Source: Cercis canadensis
Lineage: Eukaryota > Streptophyta > Magnoliopsida > Fabales > Fabaceae
DNA length: 64,000 nt
Direction of reading: 5' to 3'
Assembly: GCA_003255065.1 (NCBI GenBank)
Contig: QAOA01005592.1
Coordinates: 36,173 to 100,172, forward strand
Shown: one piece after another, positions 38,767-50,885 of the stretch
How positions within the stretch are numbered: the first letter of the stretch is position 1
Layout: each line of letters opens with the position of its first letter
Position numbers and translations under genes: made by a program
The notes under the pieces: model-generated
What the model was told of the DNA's origin: nothing
Seen by the model: only the letters and a program-made list of their open reading frames with translations
Database searches by the model: none

Positions 38767-39954
38767 GAGAAGGATACAAATACCATAATGGCATTTTTGC
38801 TGCAAATTTCTTTGGGCAATTATTGATTCATTTCTAACAAATATCTTGTCAATGATTTTACGACTTGGAGTAAATGTAAATCTCTCATATATTTTTTGTC
38901 TGATTAATATTACTCTCCGTAAACGTAATTTTTTTTTTGTCGGTTAAGAATAAAGTTTAAAGTGAAGAAAAGTTATCAAATTCTAAGATTAGGACATATC
39001 ATGAGTTTTAATGGTAACTTATAATTGTACTTACAGATTGCTTATCAATAAGAATTGCTCACAACGTGTTTCAATTTTTATCAGTTGAATTAATCTCGTT
39101 GGCATAATTCATTATTCTCCATGGGCAATTGAATTGAATCTAAACTATCTAGAGTATTTGAAAAAATTAAGTATAATTGAAACTGTTGGATGTAAATTAT
39201 AGAGACCCAAAATAATGAGAAAATTTGAAAAAAGAAAATAGTGATTACTCTTAGTGTAACATTAAATTTTTCTACACCATTTTTTTACCGTGAATGGGTG
39301 TTGAAATATTATTTTTAGGATAATTCTATGATATATGGAAGGTATATTATGCACCTTTAGAAACAAGATAAAATGTGATTTTGAGCATAGAACATTATTG
39401 CTTTAACTTTATAACAAATTTTAACTATGCCCATATGACACACAAATATTAGACAATAAACCCAAAGATCATAAGAGAAACCTCCTTATTTTTAGTTAGT
39501 TTTAGTTTCAGTTTGTTCTCCTTTAGTTCTAGAACTTGAAAATAAAGACCAAAATGTGCTATGCAAAATTATTAAAATATTATTTGATGTTGTGTAATTT
39601 TTTTGTTTATATATATAGTTATTTAATTTATATATATAATTATTCTTTTTATATTTACACAAGATAATTACATATATAAACATAATAATCACATGCACAT
39701 GATTGAAAATTTGATCCCTTCTGCACTGATATTTGTTCTACAATAATTCTGTGTTTTAAGTTTTAAATGTAAAACCTGGTAAGTCAAGTCTTGGGTTCTG
39801 ATCTCTGTCTTTGAAAGAAAGAAAGCGTGTCATCAAATTTGTGGCCAAGGCCGCTGACCGGTGCGACAAGTCAGAAGACGTCCATTAACGGGTATTGACC
39901 AAAAGGAAAATATTGCGTTGCTGTATTCCCCTCATCTGGGTGTTGCAATTTTCA
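38767..39954. other. Intergenic between LysM kinase copy 2 and the chimera
   Basis: No gene was seen. It is AT-rich with TA-rich stretches near 39600-39690. From about 39890 it resembles the CC-NB-LRR upstream regions at 45940, 49070 and 50530 (TGACCAAAAGGAAAATATTG). Confidence 0.45.
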
Positions 39955-39984
39955 GAACCAGAGAAGGTCATATCCACTGAGCAA
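39955..39984 (+). promoter_or_regulatory. CC-NB-LRR-type leader exon of the chimera
   Basis: CAGAACCAGAGAAGG... followed by AAG|GTGAGATT resembles the leader exon and donor at 50658-50714 before the CC-NB-LRR gene. Two further copies are at 46070-46125 and 49199-49258. It is inferred to be a non-coding first exon; the acceptor would be just before 40153. Confidence 0.4.
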
Positions 39985-40156
39985 GGTGAGATTATTAGTT
40001 GAGTGAAGTTCAATGATTCAGTGTTTTCCTTTCTATTAAAAGCATCTTCTAAATAAAACCTTCTTAAGTCAATGTTTTGGAGATGAAAAGCATAACATGA
40101 ATAACATTAATGCATCCTCTGGCTTAACTTGACATATAATTAAGCAAAAGCAGATC

Positions 40157-43097
40157 ATGGGGGGAACAATTTTTACGGCAACAACTTGTTTGTGGAGCTG
40201 TGGTAGCAAACATGCTGCTTATATTTGTGATTTGGAGGAGAATGTGAAGCCATTAGCAAGTAAATGGGGAGAACTTGAACCCATCAGCCACGATGTCAAG
40301 AGAAGAGTTGAGCACGATGAGACAACAGGAGAGATGGAGAGGACAAGTGAACTACGTAGCTGGCTGCAGAAAGTGGACGAAATCCAACTGGTAATCAACA
40401 TACAAAATTCTCCGTCGATTGCCCATTTTTTGTTTTAATTTTTCTTTTTTCCTGAGATGCCAATGTGGACGTTAAGCTTGCTAGATAGTTGATTGCTATG
40501 GCAATTTCCACGGATAAGATTACTACTTCCATACTCTTTTAAAGGTATATTTGGTATGTGATAATAAGAGGAAAATTGTATATTGCCGCTACTAACTTGA
40601 TTTATTTTTGTAGCTATTCAACCAACTTAATTTTTTTTTTCTTGGCCGTTCAACCAACTTGATTATATATACATTAATAATGTACAACTTTTATTCTTAA
40701 AAGGTAATACAGAAAATTCAAGGTGCCCCAGAAATTCAGAAAAAATGTATTGCAGTCAAGCTTCAAGTTAGGAAAGAATGTTGTTAAGACACTCAAGGTC
40801 GTGGAAGAACTCATTGACTCAGGGAGGAGATTTGCTAATGGTCCTGCTGGCGGTGGTGGTGCTGTCACTACAGGCATCACAGTGGACAAATCAGTTGATT
40901 TCTCATATGAATAACTAATCAATGCCACAAATAACTTCAATATGGCTACGAAAATTGGTCAAGGTAGTTTTGGGGATGTCTATTATGCTGAGCTGAGGGG
41001 CGAGGTTTGTAGTCCCTTGCATTGTGTATTACTCATTTTTGTTGTGTTTATTTTTGAAGAAAAGTTGCATTCTTTTATTTATATGAAGAACATTTTGTTC
41101 ATGGTGAATCTAGGTTTGTTGTTTGACTGATTCTTAGTCAAGAGTATGAGGAGAAATTGTTTAAATCAAAATATTATAGCATTAAATATTGTGCACGACA
41201 ATCTATTAGGATGGATAAGCAAGTGATTTTACTTTATAGCTTCCATGTTATCCATTCAGTATTCATATTCTCTTATTAAATAATGGTCCTCTTAAGTAAC
41301 TTTTCTCATGCAGAAAGTAGCAATCAAGGATGGATAGGCAAGCATCTAAAGTATTTCTTGTCGAATTGAAAATATTAACACATGTTCATCACATGAACCT
41401 GGTACTATATCTTTCAAACTTAAAAATGCAAGTATAGTAATTTGCTGTTATGAACCTATAAATATACAAGGTTGTTACTCTAAAACTTGAATTGAATGCA
41501 ATATATACCCAAGGATAGAGGCTTTAAGTTCTCTTCTTCATGTTTAGTTAGAAGGTTGCTACATAATGAACCCACAGATTCTCCCCTAAAAGAAGATTTC
41601 AATGGATAAATAATAAATAGGTTGTCCATTGTGTTTTGTTGTATTTACTTATATATAACCATGTAGGTGCGCTTGATTGGATACTGCGTTGAAGGCTCCC
41701 TTTTCATTGTGGACGAGTATATTGACAATGGAAACCTACGCCAACATCTACATCATTCAGGTGAGATAGGCATGAGTGAAAATCTTCTTTATTGATGGTG
41801 CATTGATGTTATTATAGAAACTTTATGGTTAAGTGACTTAAGTCAAACTATTTCCAGGGAGAGAACCTCTGCCATGGTCTACCCGGGTGCACATTGCTCT
41901 GGATTCAGCCAGAGGTGTTGAATATATTCACGAGAATAATCCTGCATATATTCACCGTAACATAAAGCCAGCATAGCATATTAATAGACAAAAACTGCCG
42001 CGGTAAGGTTGAATACGCTTTTAATCTTCTTTGAGAGCTTATTTCTTGTTTTCCTTTCAAGGTAATGATGGAATCTCCTCTAATATTTTGCAGGTTTCAG
42101 ATTTTGGATTAACCAAGCTGGCTCATGTTGGAATCGCAACATTTTGCACCAATCAAGTTATGGGAACATTTGGATACATGCCCCCAGAGTATGATAGCTT
42201 CTGATTGTCTCTTTAGGCAATAGCTAATTTAGCCTTATAAGAGATGGGATTTGGAAGTTAAGAACCATGTTTGAGGTAAACCAATGTCAGAATATGTATT
42301 TGTGGTACTTTCTATTACGTACTCTTGGAGTATGTAAGAATTTTTACTTAAAATAACTAGACGAATAGTGGCCTTCATGTACAGGAAAAAAGATAAGAGG
42401 TACACTTTTTATGTGCATAACAATAGGTGTAATAATTGATTCTAATGCTTTGATCTGCGGGTATGTTCAATTTGGTGATGTTTCTCCCAAAGTAGATGTC
42501 TATGCTTTTGGAGTTGTTCTTTATGAACTTATTTCTGCTAAAGAAGCTATTTTCAAGAATACGGAATCTGTTGCTGAATTGAAGGGGCTTGTAGATTTGG
42601 TGATTTTCTTTTACTTCTTCACTCTAGATCCTTTATTTATTAGTTATACATCAAAGAACCTAATACTTTTACATAAATCCAAATCAATGGGTTTATCTCA
42701 TTCTTCTGTTTTTATTTTCTCTTTTTGTTCATTAATGCAGCTTGATGGAATTCTTGATCAGCCTGATCCTACAAAAGATCTTCGAAAAGTGGTAGACCCA
42801 AGGCTTGGAAAAAACTACCCAATTGATTCAGTTCTCAAGGTAAGCACTTAATCAGTGTGAACAATTTAAAACTTTTGTGATTATGATAGTAACGTACTCA
42901 AGCTATGGCAATTATTGGGCTTGCAGTTGCAGATGGCGCAACTTGCCAAAGCATGCACGCAGTATGATGCACAATTACGTCCAAGCATGAAATTTGTTGT
43001 GGTTACCCTTATGACACTTTCTTCTACTACCCAGAATTTTGATGTTGCCACCTTCTAGGAAAATCCAAGTCTTTTCAATCTAATGTCCGGAATATAG
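40157..43097 (+). pseudogene. Chimera: CC exons of a CC-NB-LRR joined to LysM kinase exons (decayed)
   Basis: Exon 1 (40157-40390) encodes a coiled-coil N terminus nearly identical in plan to the CC-NB-LRR gene at 51242 (DLEENVKPL, VEHDETTGEMERTSE). Exon 2 (40704-41004) starts as the second CC-NB-LRR exon (VIQKIQG, LGKNVVKTLKVVEELI, SGRRFAN). It then switches directly, at about 40838-40842, to LysM kinase exon 5 ([31 protein letters not shown]). Kinase exons follow at 41314-41401, 41667-41760, 41858-42007, 42094-42188, about 42461-42599, 42741-42839 and 42933-43097. There is no NB-ARC, LysM or membrane part. Lesions are a deletion of about 23 nt near 40742, TAA 40912-40914, a frameshift in the Lys exon, HRD changed to HRN followed by TAG, the exon 10 acceptor changed from AG to GG, and TAG 43056-43058. 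It no longer encodes the fusion. Confidence 0.85.
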
Positions 43098-43510
43098 GAG
43101 AAGGATACAAATACCATAATCATATTTTTGCTGCAAAACTTTCGAGGCAAATATTGATGCATTTTTGACAAATACCTAGTTAATGAGTTCCACGGTCTGC
43201 TTTGTGGTTACATCTTTAAATTAAAGCTGGACATTAATGTTGGACACGGACTATTATGGAATCAAAGTAATGGCATCTTCACTTTAAAGAGATGATGCAT
43301 TAGCTTTGGCATAATGACTTATCGAGAAGTTGTACTGCAATTTTGTTCTACAATTTCAACGCAGAATAACCTCACAACGTATGTTGACTACTGCAATTGT
43401 AGATTACTCATAATTAAAATCTTTAATGGCTTAGCTCTAGCAAACAAAGATAAATTACTGTCATTAAGCCTAATTGAAGTTGTAAGACTAATGCAAATAT
43501 AAAAAGAAAT

Positions 43511-43780
43511 TGGGCAATGCTATGCTACTTGCAAGTGATGAAGACTTATGTGATTTTAGGTTTATTTTACACGTTGTTGTGACTCACACTTTGTTATACA
43601 GGTACAACTCACATTATCTAAATTTCATAGAAATTATATTTGAGCTGTAAAAGATAAGAATTTAAGTGGATCAATAAAATTGATTTTACTTGTGTAATAA
43701 GATGTGAGTCGACAATCAATATATAAAATGGACTTAATGTAACATAAATCCTTGTGAAATGGGTAGCATAACATTTCCCA
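43511..43780. mobile_element. Foldback MITE downstream of the chimera
   Basis: The ends TGGGCAATGCTATGCTACTT (left) and the reverse complement of GGGTAGCATAACATTTCCCA (right) are inverted copies. Matching continues inward past 25 bp (AAGACTTATGTGA / inverted ACATAAATCCTT). Confidence 0.6.
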
Positions 43781-44183
43781 TAAAAATATACATACGTTTT
43801 GAATACATAAATAAAAGTATAACTATATTATTTATTTTTTTTGGTAAAAAAGGGAAGAAAAGGAAAAAAACTACACTATGGGAAAACTACTGCCATCTTC
43901 TCTGCGAACAAAATAATGGAAAGATGTGTAAGAGTTTGATCATGTAATAGCCAACCTTCTTGATTTCTAGCTCTTTGTTTCGCCATAAAATCAGTTTTTT
44001 GCTTAGCCTCTCTTACCACATTTGACACTGTCACTTGTCAACCTCTACTCAGAAGATTTTGAATATTACTGATAATGCACCCATATTTGGTCATTAATTT
44101 GTTGCAGTGCTTAGGAGATGATATGGATGAAGGACTCAAGATTGTAGCTGATTTGGAGAATCTTCAAACTCTTGAACTTCAGG

Positions 44184-44188
<5 letters not shown>

Positions 44189-44220
<32 letters not shown>

Positions 44221-44462
44221 TCAAGGTGGTTTCTGGGCTGTCTACTATGCATAGCTGAGAGGCGATGTCTGTTATCACATGTACTCTTCTTGTTCTTTAC
44301 GTGTATTTTTAAGTGAAGTAACATTTTCTTTTTTTCTGAGAAATTGTTTGGTAATGGTGAATCTACGTTTTCTGTTTGACTGATTCCTAACCAGGAGTAC
44401 GAGTTAAAATTGTTTAAAATTAGAGTGTTATAGTTACCCGTTGATGGTGTGTGATATTCTAC

Positions 44463-44498
<36 letters not shown>
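44189..44498 (+). pseudogene. LysM kinase exon 5 scrap between two TA microsatellites
   Basis: Positions 44216-44266 encode IGQGGFWAVYYA, then TAG, then LRGD, matching the end of LysM kinase exon 5 and its donor side. The matching intron start follows to about 44460. A TA run lies at 44189-44217 and another at 44466-44498, so the piece is bracketed by microsatellites. Confidence 0.65.
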
Positions 44499-44500
<2 letters not shown>

Positions 44501-44924
44501 ACAGCTAGGAGAGCTGAAATACAATTAAAGACTAAAAGGACTAAATTAAATTTTTTTAGCAAACTAAAAGCACCAATAATGAATTTAAGCCTTAATTATA
44601 AGAATATTCTTGACTAAAAGGACTAAGTTCAAATTTTAGCAAATTAAAAGGAACAATAATGAATTTAAGCCTTGATTATAAAAATATTCTTGTAGCTGAC
44701 ACAGTGACACTGAATGATCTGGACACTGTACATGTCCATGTGGCTACTGCTACTATTTATGCAAAACCTCCTCTTGCTGCAAGAATCTACAAAAGCAATA
44801 GAGGAAGAGATGGAGAGAACGAAAGCAAGCCAGCTGGAAGATAAAATTCTGGGGACAATTACTTTTAGGTAACTAAACAAAAATATTTAGTAGTAGGTGA
44901 CTAATTAAAGTTCACCCTATATCT
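44499..44924. repeat. Unrecognised repeat, also at 46765-46890
   Basis: Around 44730-44845 the frame VHVATA...AARIYKSNRGRDGENES matches 46765-46880 (VHVATIDAKPSLAARIYKSK...GRDGENES). Both copies keep the reading frame for about 40 codons. I do not recognise the family. It could be a scrap of a gene or transposon carried in the duplications. Confidence 0.35.
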
Positions 44925-46763
44925 TAGAGGTGATTTTATATAATATTGTACAAAAAACAAATATCAAAATTGTCCAAGATAACATAGATAACTAGTTGTA
45001 GTTCTTCATGACTTATAGCTATTTCTTCAAAATGATTAGTCATCCCGAGGATAGTCGATAATTATTTGACCTAGAAATAATACTATTATTTGGTAATTTT
45101 CTACATCAGCTACTGCCAATTGGCAATTGCACAACATCAGCTTGAGCATCTTCCAACTTACTGTTACAAGAAAAAGTCAAACCTTGTAATATACATCAGA
45201 ATTAAAAGTGATCGATCTATAAGGAAATATATAATATGTTGGCCAACAACTTACAATGATGAAAACAAAGCCCATTTTGTAATTTAATTAAGTTTATATT
45301 AAAATTGAATATTTTGTTTGACTTTTTTTTTATTAATTATTTAAAGAGACATTTTAGTGATTAAGTACTCGACGATTACAAATTTCATTAAAATTAGGTA
45401 AAGAGAATTTTGAGAGGATAAATCATCTTTATTGTGTAACTTTTAATTAATTCAAAAATCATAAAATATACATTTTAAAATATCATATTCCCCGACTTAC
45501 ATCAATACTTGAAAAAGTTACAAATAGTAACCATTTGAAAGGAAAAATTTTAGTCCTACAATAATATTGAGTGCTCAGTACTATTGCAACTCAAAACAGA
45601 AAATTAGTTTAAAATACATTGCATGGATGCCATCAACCTAGTAGAAATGCTTCAGCTATGTTTCATCCTCATGCTTCTATTGTTAGTGATATCCGAATCA
45701 TCCTTATTAAAAGAGATTGGAGTGTCTCTTTGAAGCATGTCTTCTGTGAAGCTAATCATTATGCAGACTTCATTGCTAAGGGACAAAATACTTCATTCTA
45801 CCCCTACCCAAGGGACAAAATATAATAAAAATTTCATTGGGTTTTGACTTTTTATATTGTAGCTGTACCATTTCTGTTTCCCTTTTTTTTTTTTTTAATC
45901 CATTGTTTTTCTTATCTAAAATAACACAATAATCTGTAACATGATTGGCTTGACCAAAAGGAGAATATTGGTTTATTTATTTCTTCATTGGGATCCCGAT
46001 TAATTGGGTTAATTGCCTCTGATCTATGTGCATCTCTATTCTTCTTTTCACATGTGATGTTTGCACATTCCAGAACTAGAGAAGGTGACATCGTTTGAGT
46101 TACCGAAATCAAAGTGACGAACCAGGTGAGATTAGTTCAGTTCAGTTCTTTATAATAATAATAAGTCAAAGCTAGAAACAAACTTAATCATTCGAGCTGT
46201 TCAGAAAAGGGTTTCATCTCCATCATATACTCTTTTTTTTTTTTTTTTTTTTTANTTTTTTTTTTTTTTTTTATCAATAGATAGAGGTGCGGAAGGGACA
46301 TGGGGAGGGGAACTTGGGCTCGAACCTTCCTCCTCTCCATCTCGATCATGATTATATTATTTGGTGCCATGAATTCTTATTTATATAATTCCACTAATTT
46401 ATGCAATTGTGATTAACATACAGACGAGGAAAGCATATGAAGTCAACTAATATCGAAAATGAGAAGGAATTCAAGTTAGGTGGCCAACGTCAATGCACCG
46501 TAGCTCAAGGACATGCATCAACCTTAGCTTGTGCCTTTCATTTAGGCTACTTATTTAAAAATAACACGCTTATCATGCCCCCTTTTATTATTAAGATTTT
46601 CATTAATCATTACTATGATTCTCGTATGATATCATATAGAGTCATTGGCTATTTTAGGTGTATTTGATTATGATTCATGATTCACTTTTCATAAGCTGCG
46701 GTGGAGTCTTTGCGGTTCATAAAAATCAGGGAGTTAATGACGCAAATTCTGCTGTTTATCTGT
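44925..46763 (+). repeat. Segmental duplication, copy A (RNase H scrap plus CC-NB-LRR leader)
   Basis: About 1.8 kb, nearly identical to 48072-49897, with diverged copies at 58420-59455 and, in part, 50390-50760. In order it holds AT-rich sequence, an RNase H-like scrap (45630-45790), the upstream region and leader exon of the CC-NB-LRR gene (about 45940-46125), a T run with N at 46255, and a segment ending TCTGCTGTTTATCTGT. No CC coding exon follows the leader. The 76-codon ORF at 46437-46667 recurs in copy B with one changed residue, but only because the duplication is recent; it shows no domain. Confidence 0.75.
45630..45790 (+). mobile_element. RNase H-like domain scrap (retroelement type)
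   Basis: The frame SIVSDIRIILIKRDWSVSLK continues as HVFCEANHYADFIAKG. This has the layout of the C-terminal end of plant RVT_3/RNase H domains (…HV.REAN..AD.LAK). It recurs at 48790-48920 with a deletion and at 58880-58995 in broken form. No reverse transcriptase is nearby, so this is a remnant. Confidence 0.55.
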
Positions 46764-46918
46764 AGATGTCCATGTGGCTACTATTGATGCAAAACCTTCT
46801 CTTGCTGCAAGAATCTACAAAAGCAAGAAAGGAAGAGATGGAGAGAACGAAAGCAAGCCAGGTGGAAGATCAAATTCTGGAGACAAAACTCATATAGGAG
46901 GAGGAGGAGGAAGACGCG

Positions 46919-46993
46919 GGGGGGGGGGGGGGGGGGGGGGGGNNNNNNNNNNNNNNNNNNNNNNNNNNNNNNNNNNNNNNGGGGGGGGGGGGG
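46919..46993. other. G run with a 38-base assembly gap (46943-46980)
   Basis: A G run of 24 bases, then 38 N, then 13 G, follows a GGA-rich stretch. A homopolymer of this kind around a gap suggests low-quality sequence. Confidence 0.85.
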
Positions 46994-48071
46994 TGGTTGT
47001 TTGAATAGGAGATTTTAAAAATTAAAGCTAAATCAGTTCTTAACACAAAGTTTAGCTGAATTTAACAGGAATGGTGAACTAGCTAAATTACTGAAGAACA
47101 AACCAAAAGTAAATCAGAATATTATACTCAAGCAACAGAGAGAAATACAAATCTAAAAAATGCTCATGAACTTAGAATTAAAGAGGATTAAGGAGAAAGA
47201 GAGTTTAGTCAGAGATTTTTATAGTGGTTCAGCTAACATTGCTTACATTTACTTTTTCTAATTGCTTAGGGTTCCACTAAAATCGAGTGTAGTTGTCTAA
47301 GTTTCTCTAAGCTTTATATCAATGTTTTTTTTTTTCAAGTTAACTAAGAGCTCACACACTCTAGCAAACAAACTAGAGATCTCTCACTCAGATTTCTCTC
47401 ACAGAAATTTGATTACATAATCCCATTTTTTTTTAAAAGGATAGCGCCATTAAAGCAACTCTTTGAGCAGAGAAGAAATTTGAAACTATTCTACTTAATG
47501 AAGAAGAAGAAGAGAGAAAAGCAAAGTACAAAGACACAGTAAAGTAACATTCTTCTTGCTCACTCTCTCTTCCTTTTGAAGCCTCAGGTCTTGAATAATA
47601 AAGGAGATGGGTAAATGTGATGACCATGTAATGACCACCGAATAACCAACTTCTCCTTGGACAGCTGTCATACCAAGCACCAAAGAAAAACCCACTACTT
47701 TATCATTTTTTCCTTTAGTGACAAAATATCTCTTTCTTTTTCCCTTAAAAAGTGGATCTTCCAACGACACTCCAAGAAAAAATTTCCTCACTTTGCTCAG
47801 GTAATTTCCTACCATGTTTGGAGAGTTCCCAATCAATCCAAAGTCTTCAAGATTCCTTGTCCACATCAGCACTCTTGGACAGGTAACTTCTGGAAGAACA
47901 AGACCTCTTTTACCAAAACTAATTCTTTGTTGAAGAGAGAACTAGTTCCAAAGGCTATTCACTAACTTGTTCTAATACAAAAATTTAAGTAAAAAGAACA
48001 AGATTAGTAATATTAAGTTCATTTGTTATCATCAAAATTAGATTAAAAAATTGTGGAGCCAACATATCGTA
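46994..48071. other. Unique stretch between the duplicated units
   Basis: No recognised gene. A 125-codon minus-strand ORF (47872-47495) has no visible domain, ends in a hydrophobic run, and starts and stops without a clear gene structure. It could be part of an inserted element. Confidence 0.35.
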
Positions 48072-49897
48072 TAGAGGTGATTTTATACAATATTGTACAA
48101 AAAACAAATATCAATTGTCCAAAACAACATAAATAATTAGTTGTAGTTCTTCATGACTTATAGCTATTTGTAACTCTTCAAAATGATTAGTCATCTTGAG
48201 GATAGTCAATAATTATTTGACCTAGAAATAAGAGTATTATTTGGTAATTCTCTACATCAGCTACTGCCAATTGGCAACTGCACAACATCAGCTTGAGCAT
48301 CTTCCAACTCACTGTTACAAGAAAAAGTCAAACCCTGTAATATACATCAGAATTAAAAGTAATCGATCTATAAGGAAATATATAATATGTTGGCCAACAA
48401 CCTGTAATGATGAAACACAGCCCATTTTGTAACTTAATTTATATTAAAATTGAGCATTTTGTGTATTTTTTTTTAAAAAATTCTTTAAAGATATATCTTA
48501 ATGATTGAACCCTCGACCACTGTAAATTCTATTAGAATTGAGTACAGAAAATTTTGAGAGGAGAAACCACCTGTGTAACCTTCAATTAATTAAAAAAGTC
48601 TTAAAATATACATTTTAGAATATCATATTCCCCGACTTGCATCAAGACTTGAAAAGGTTACAAATGGTAACCACTTGAAAGGAAAAATTTAGTCCTACAA
48701 TAGTATTGAGTGCTCAGTACTATTGCAACTCAAAACAGAAAATTGGTTTAAAATACATTGCATGGATGTCATCAACCTAGTAGAAATGCTTCAGCTATGT
48801 TTCATCCTCACGCTGCTATTGTTAGTGATATCCGAATCATCCTTATTAAAAGAGATTGGAGTGTCTCTTTGAAGCATGTCTTCTGTTAATCGTTATGCAG
48901 ACTTTATTGCTAAGGGACAAAATACTTCATTCTACCCCTACCCAAGGGACAAAATATAATAAAAATTTCATTGGGTTTTGACTTTTGATATTGTAGCTGT
49001 ACCATTTCTGTTTCCCATTTTTTTTTAATCCATTGTTTTTCTTTTCTAAAAGAACACATTAATCTGTAACATGATTGCCTTGACCAAAAGGAGAATATTG
49101 GTTTATTTATTTCTTCATTGGGATCCCGATTAATTGGGTTAATTCCCTCTGATCTATGTGCATCTCTATTCTTCTTTTCACATGTGATGTTTGCACATTC
49201 CAGAACTAGAGAAGGTGACATCGTTTGAGTTGTTACCGAAATCAAAGTGACGAACCAGGTGAGATTAGTTCAGTACAGTTCTTTATAATAATAATAATAA
49301 TAAGTCAAAGCTAGAAACAAACTTAATCATTCGAGCTGTTCAGAAAAGGGTTTCATCTCCATCATATACTCTTTTTTATTTATTTATTTTTTTTTTTATT
49401 TTTTTTATCAATAGATAGAGGTGCGGAAGGGACATGGGGAGGGGAACTTGGGCTCGAACCTTCCTCCTCTCCATCTCGATCATGATTATATTATTTGGTG
49501 CCATGAATTCTTATTTATATAATTCCACTAATTTATGCAATTGTGATTAACATACAGACGAGGAAAGCATATGAAGTCAACTAATATCGAAAATGAGAAG
49601 GAATTCAAGTTAGGTGGCCAACGTCAATGCACCGTAGCTCAAGGACATGCATCAACCTTAGCTTGTGCCTTTCATTTAGGCTACTTATTTAAAAATAACA
49701 CGCTTATCATGCCCCCTTTTATTATTAAGATTTTCATTAATCATTACTATGATTCTCATATGATATCATATAGAGTCATTGGCTATTTTAGGTGTATTTG
49801 ATTATGATTAATGATTCACTTTTCATAAGCTGTGGTGGAGTCTTTGCGGTTCATAAAAGGCAGGGAGTTAATGACGCAAATTCTGCTGTTTATCTGT
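48072..49897 (+). repeat. Segmental duplication, copy B
   Basis: Nearly identical to 44925-46763 with small indels. It includes the RNase H scrap (48790-48920, with a deletion removing the GEA of the EAN motif), the leader-exon copy at 49199-49258 and the same end TCTGCTGTTTATCTGT. After the end, GCCCATTCCAGCAC matches the LysM exon 1 upstream sequence at about 59458, while copy A diverges there. Confidence 0.75.
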
Positions 49898-50641
49898 GCC
49901 CATTCCAGCACTCAAATGCTTTCATATACTAATAAAAGGCATATGTGAATTACCTCAAGTACATATATTAATTATTAATTAATTAATTAGTTATATATAG
50001 TCCTAGTTTGTGTAAGCAAAGTTATAAAAGACATCCTCCCAAGGTACAAATCCAATCTGTTACTTTTGTTTTCTAAAAAATGACTCGTAAATATGTTAAA
50101 AAAAGACTTAAACCTTGGAAAGCATAAAAATAACCATTTTTTAATAATGGAGTGATTAGTTTTTAAGTAAATAATCGTTTCTTTAGTAAATTCATCTTTT
50201 TTTAATCTATCGTAAATTTCCTCGTTAATGCCCAAGGGTAGGGGCGAAACTACCTTTATGGATGGGTGGGGGAGAGTCGCACCCTAAAAAGCTCCACATT
50301 TTCTCCATTAAATAGCTGTGCAAGTCTTAATTGGTGTAGTCTATTCTAAGTTTGGGGACCAGTCCCCCAATACTTTATTCTAGTTTCGTCCATTGGACCA
50401 AAATATAATAAAATTGTCATTGGGTAATGACTTTTGAGATTGTAGCTCTACCCTATTCTGTTTCCTTTTTTTTTTTTTGTTATAAATAACCCTAGTGTTT
50501 TTCCTATCTAAAAAAACACAATAATCTATAACTTTATTGTGTTGACAAGGAGAATATTGGTCTATTTATATCATCATTGGGATTCCAGATGAATTGTGTT
50601 GCCTCTGATCTTTGTGCATCTCTTTTCGTCTTTTCACATAT
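49898..50641. other. Upstream region of the CC-NB-LRR gene
   Basis: No coding sequence was seen. From about 50390 it is a diverged copy of the upstream part of copies A and B, including GGAGAATATTGGT and GTGCATCTC. Confidence 0.5.
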
Positions 50642-50885
50642 GATATTTGCACATTTCAGAAGTAGGGAATCTGATAGCGTTTGAGTTGTTACAGAAATCA
50701 AAGTGACGAACCAGGTGAGATTAGTTCAGTGCAGTTCTTTACATGGGTTCTGCCTCTTTAATCTTCCTTTCTTTTGAATGTAATGTAATTTGACATTTCT
50801 TAAGGTCCTAGTTTGTGCAGTCATCAAGAATAAACGAAAGCAAAGATTCGAGGAAAAAGATCCTTGGACGCAAAAGAAAAAAGAG
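50642..50885 (+). promoter_or_regulatory. Inferred spliced leader of the CC-NB-LRR gene
   Basis: A leader exon ends at 50714 (CCAG|GTGAGATT). A possible second non-coding exon lies at about 50821-50885 (GTGCAG|TCATC...AAAGAG|GTAATT). The coding exon would start at about 51236 after TTCTGTAG. These borders fit splice signals but are not confirmed. Confidence 0.4.

Noticed and set aside
46437-46667. 76-codon ORF kept in two copies (also 49571-49801)
   Set aside because: Its identity follows from the recent segmental duplication. The diverged copy near 59170 does not keep the frame, so there is no sign of protein constraint.
47495-47872. 125-codon minus-strand ORF
   Set aside because: No recognised domain, no splice or promoter context, and it lies in a repeat-rich stretch. 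It was kept only as a remark.
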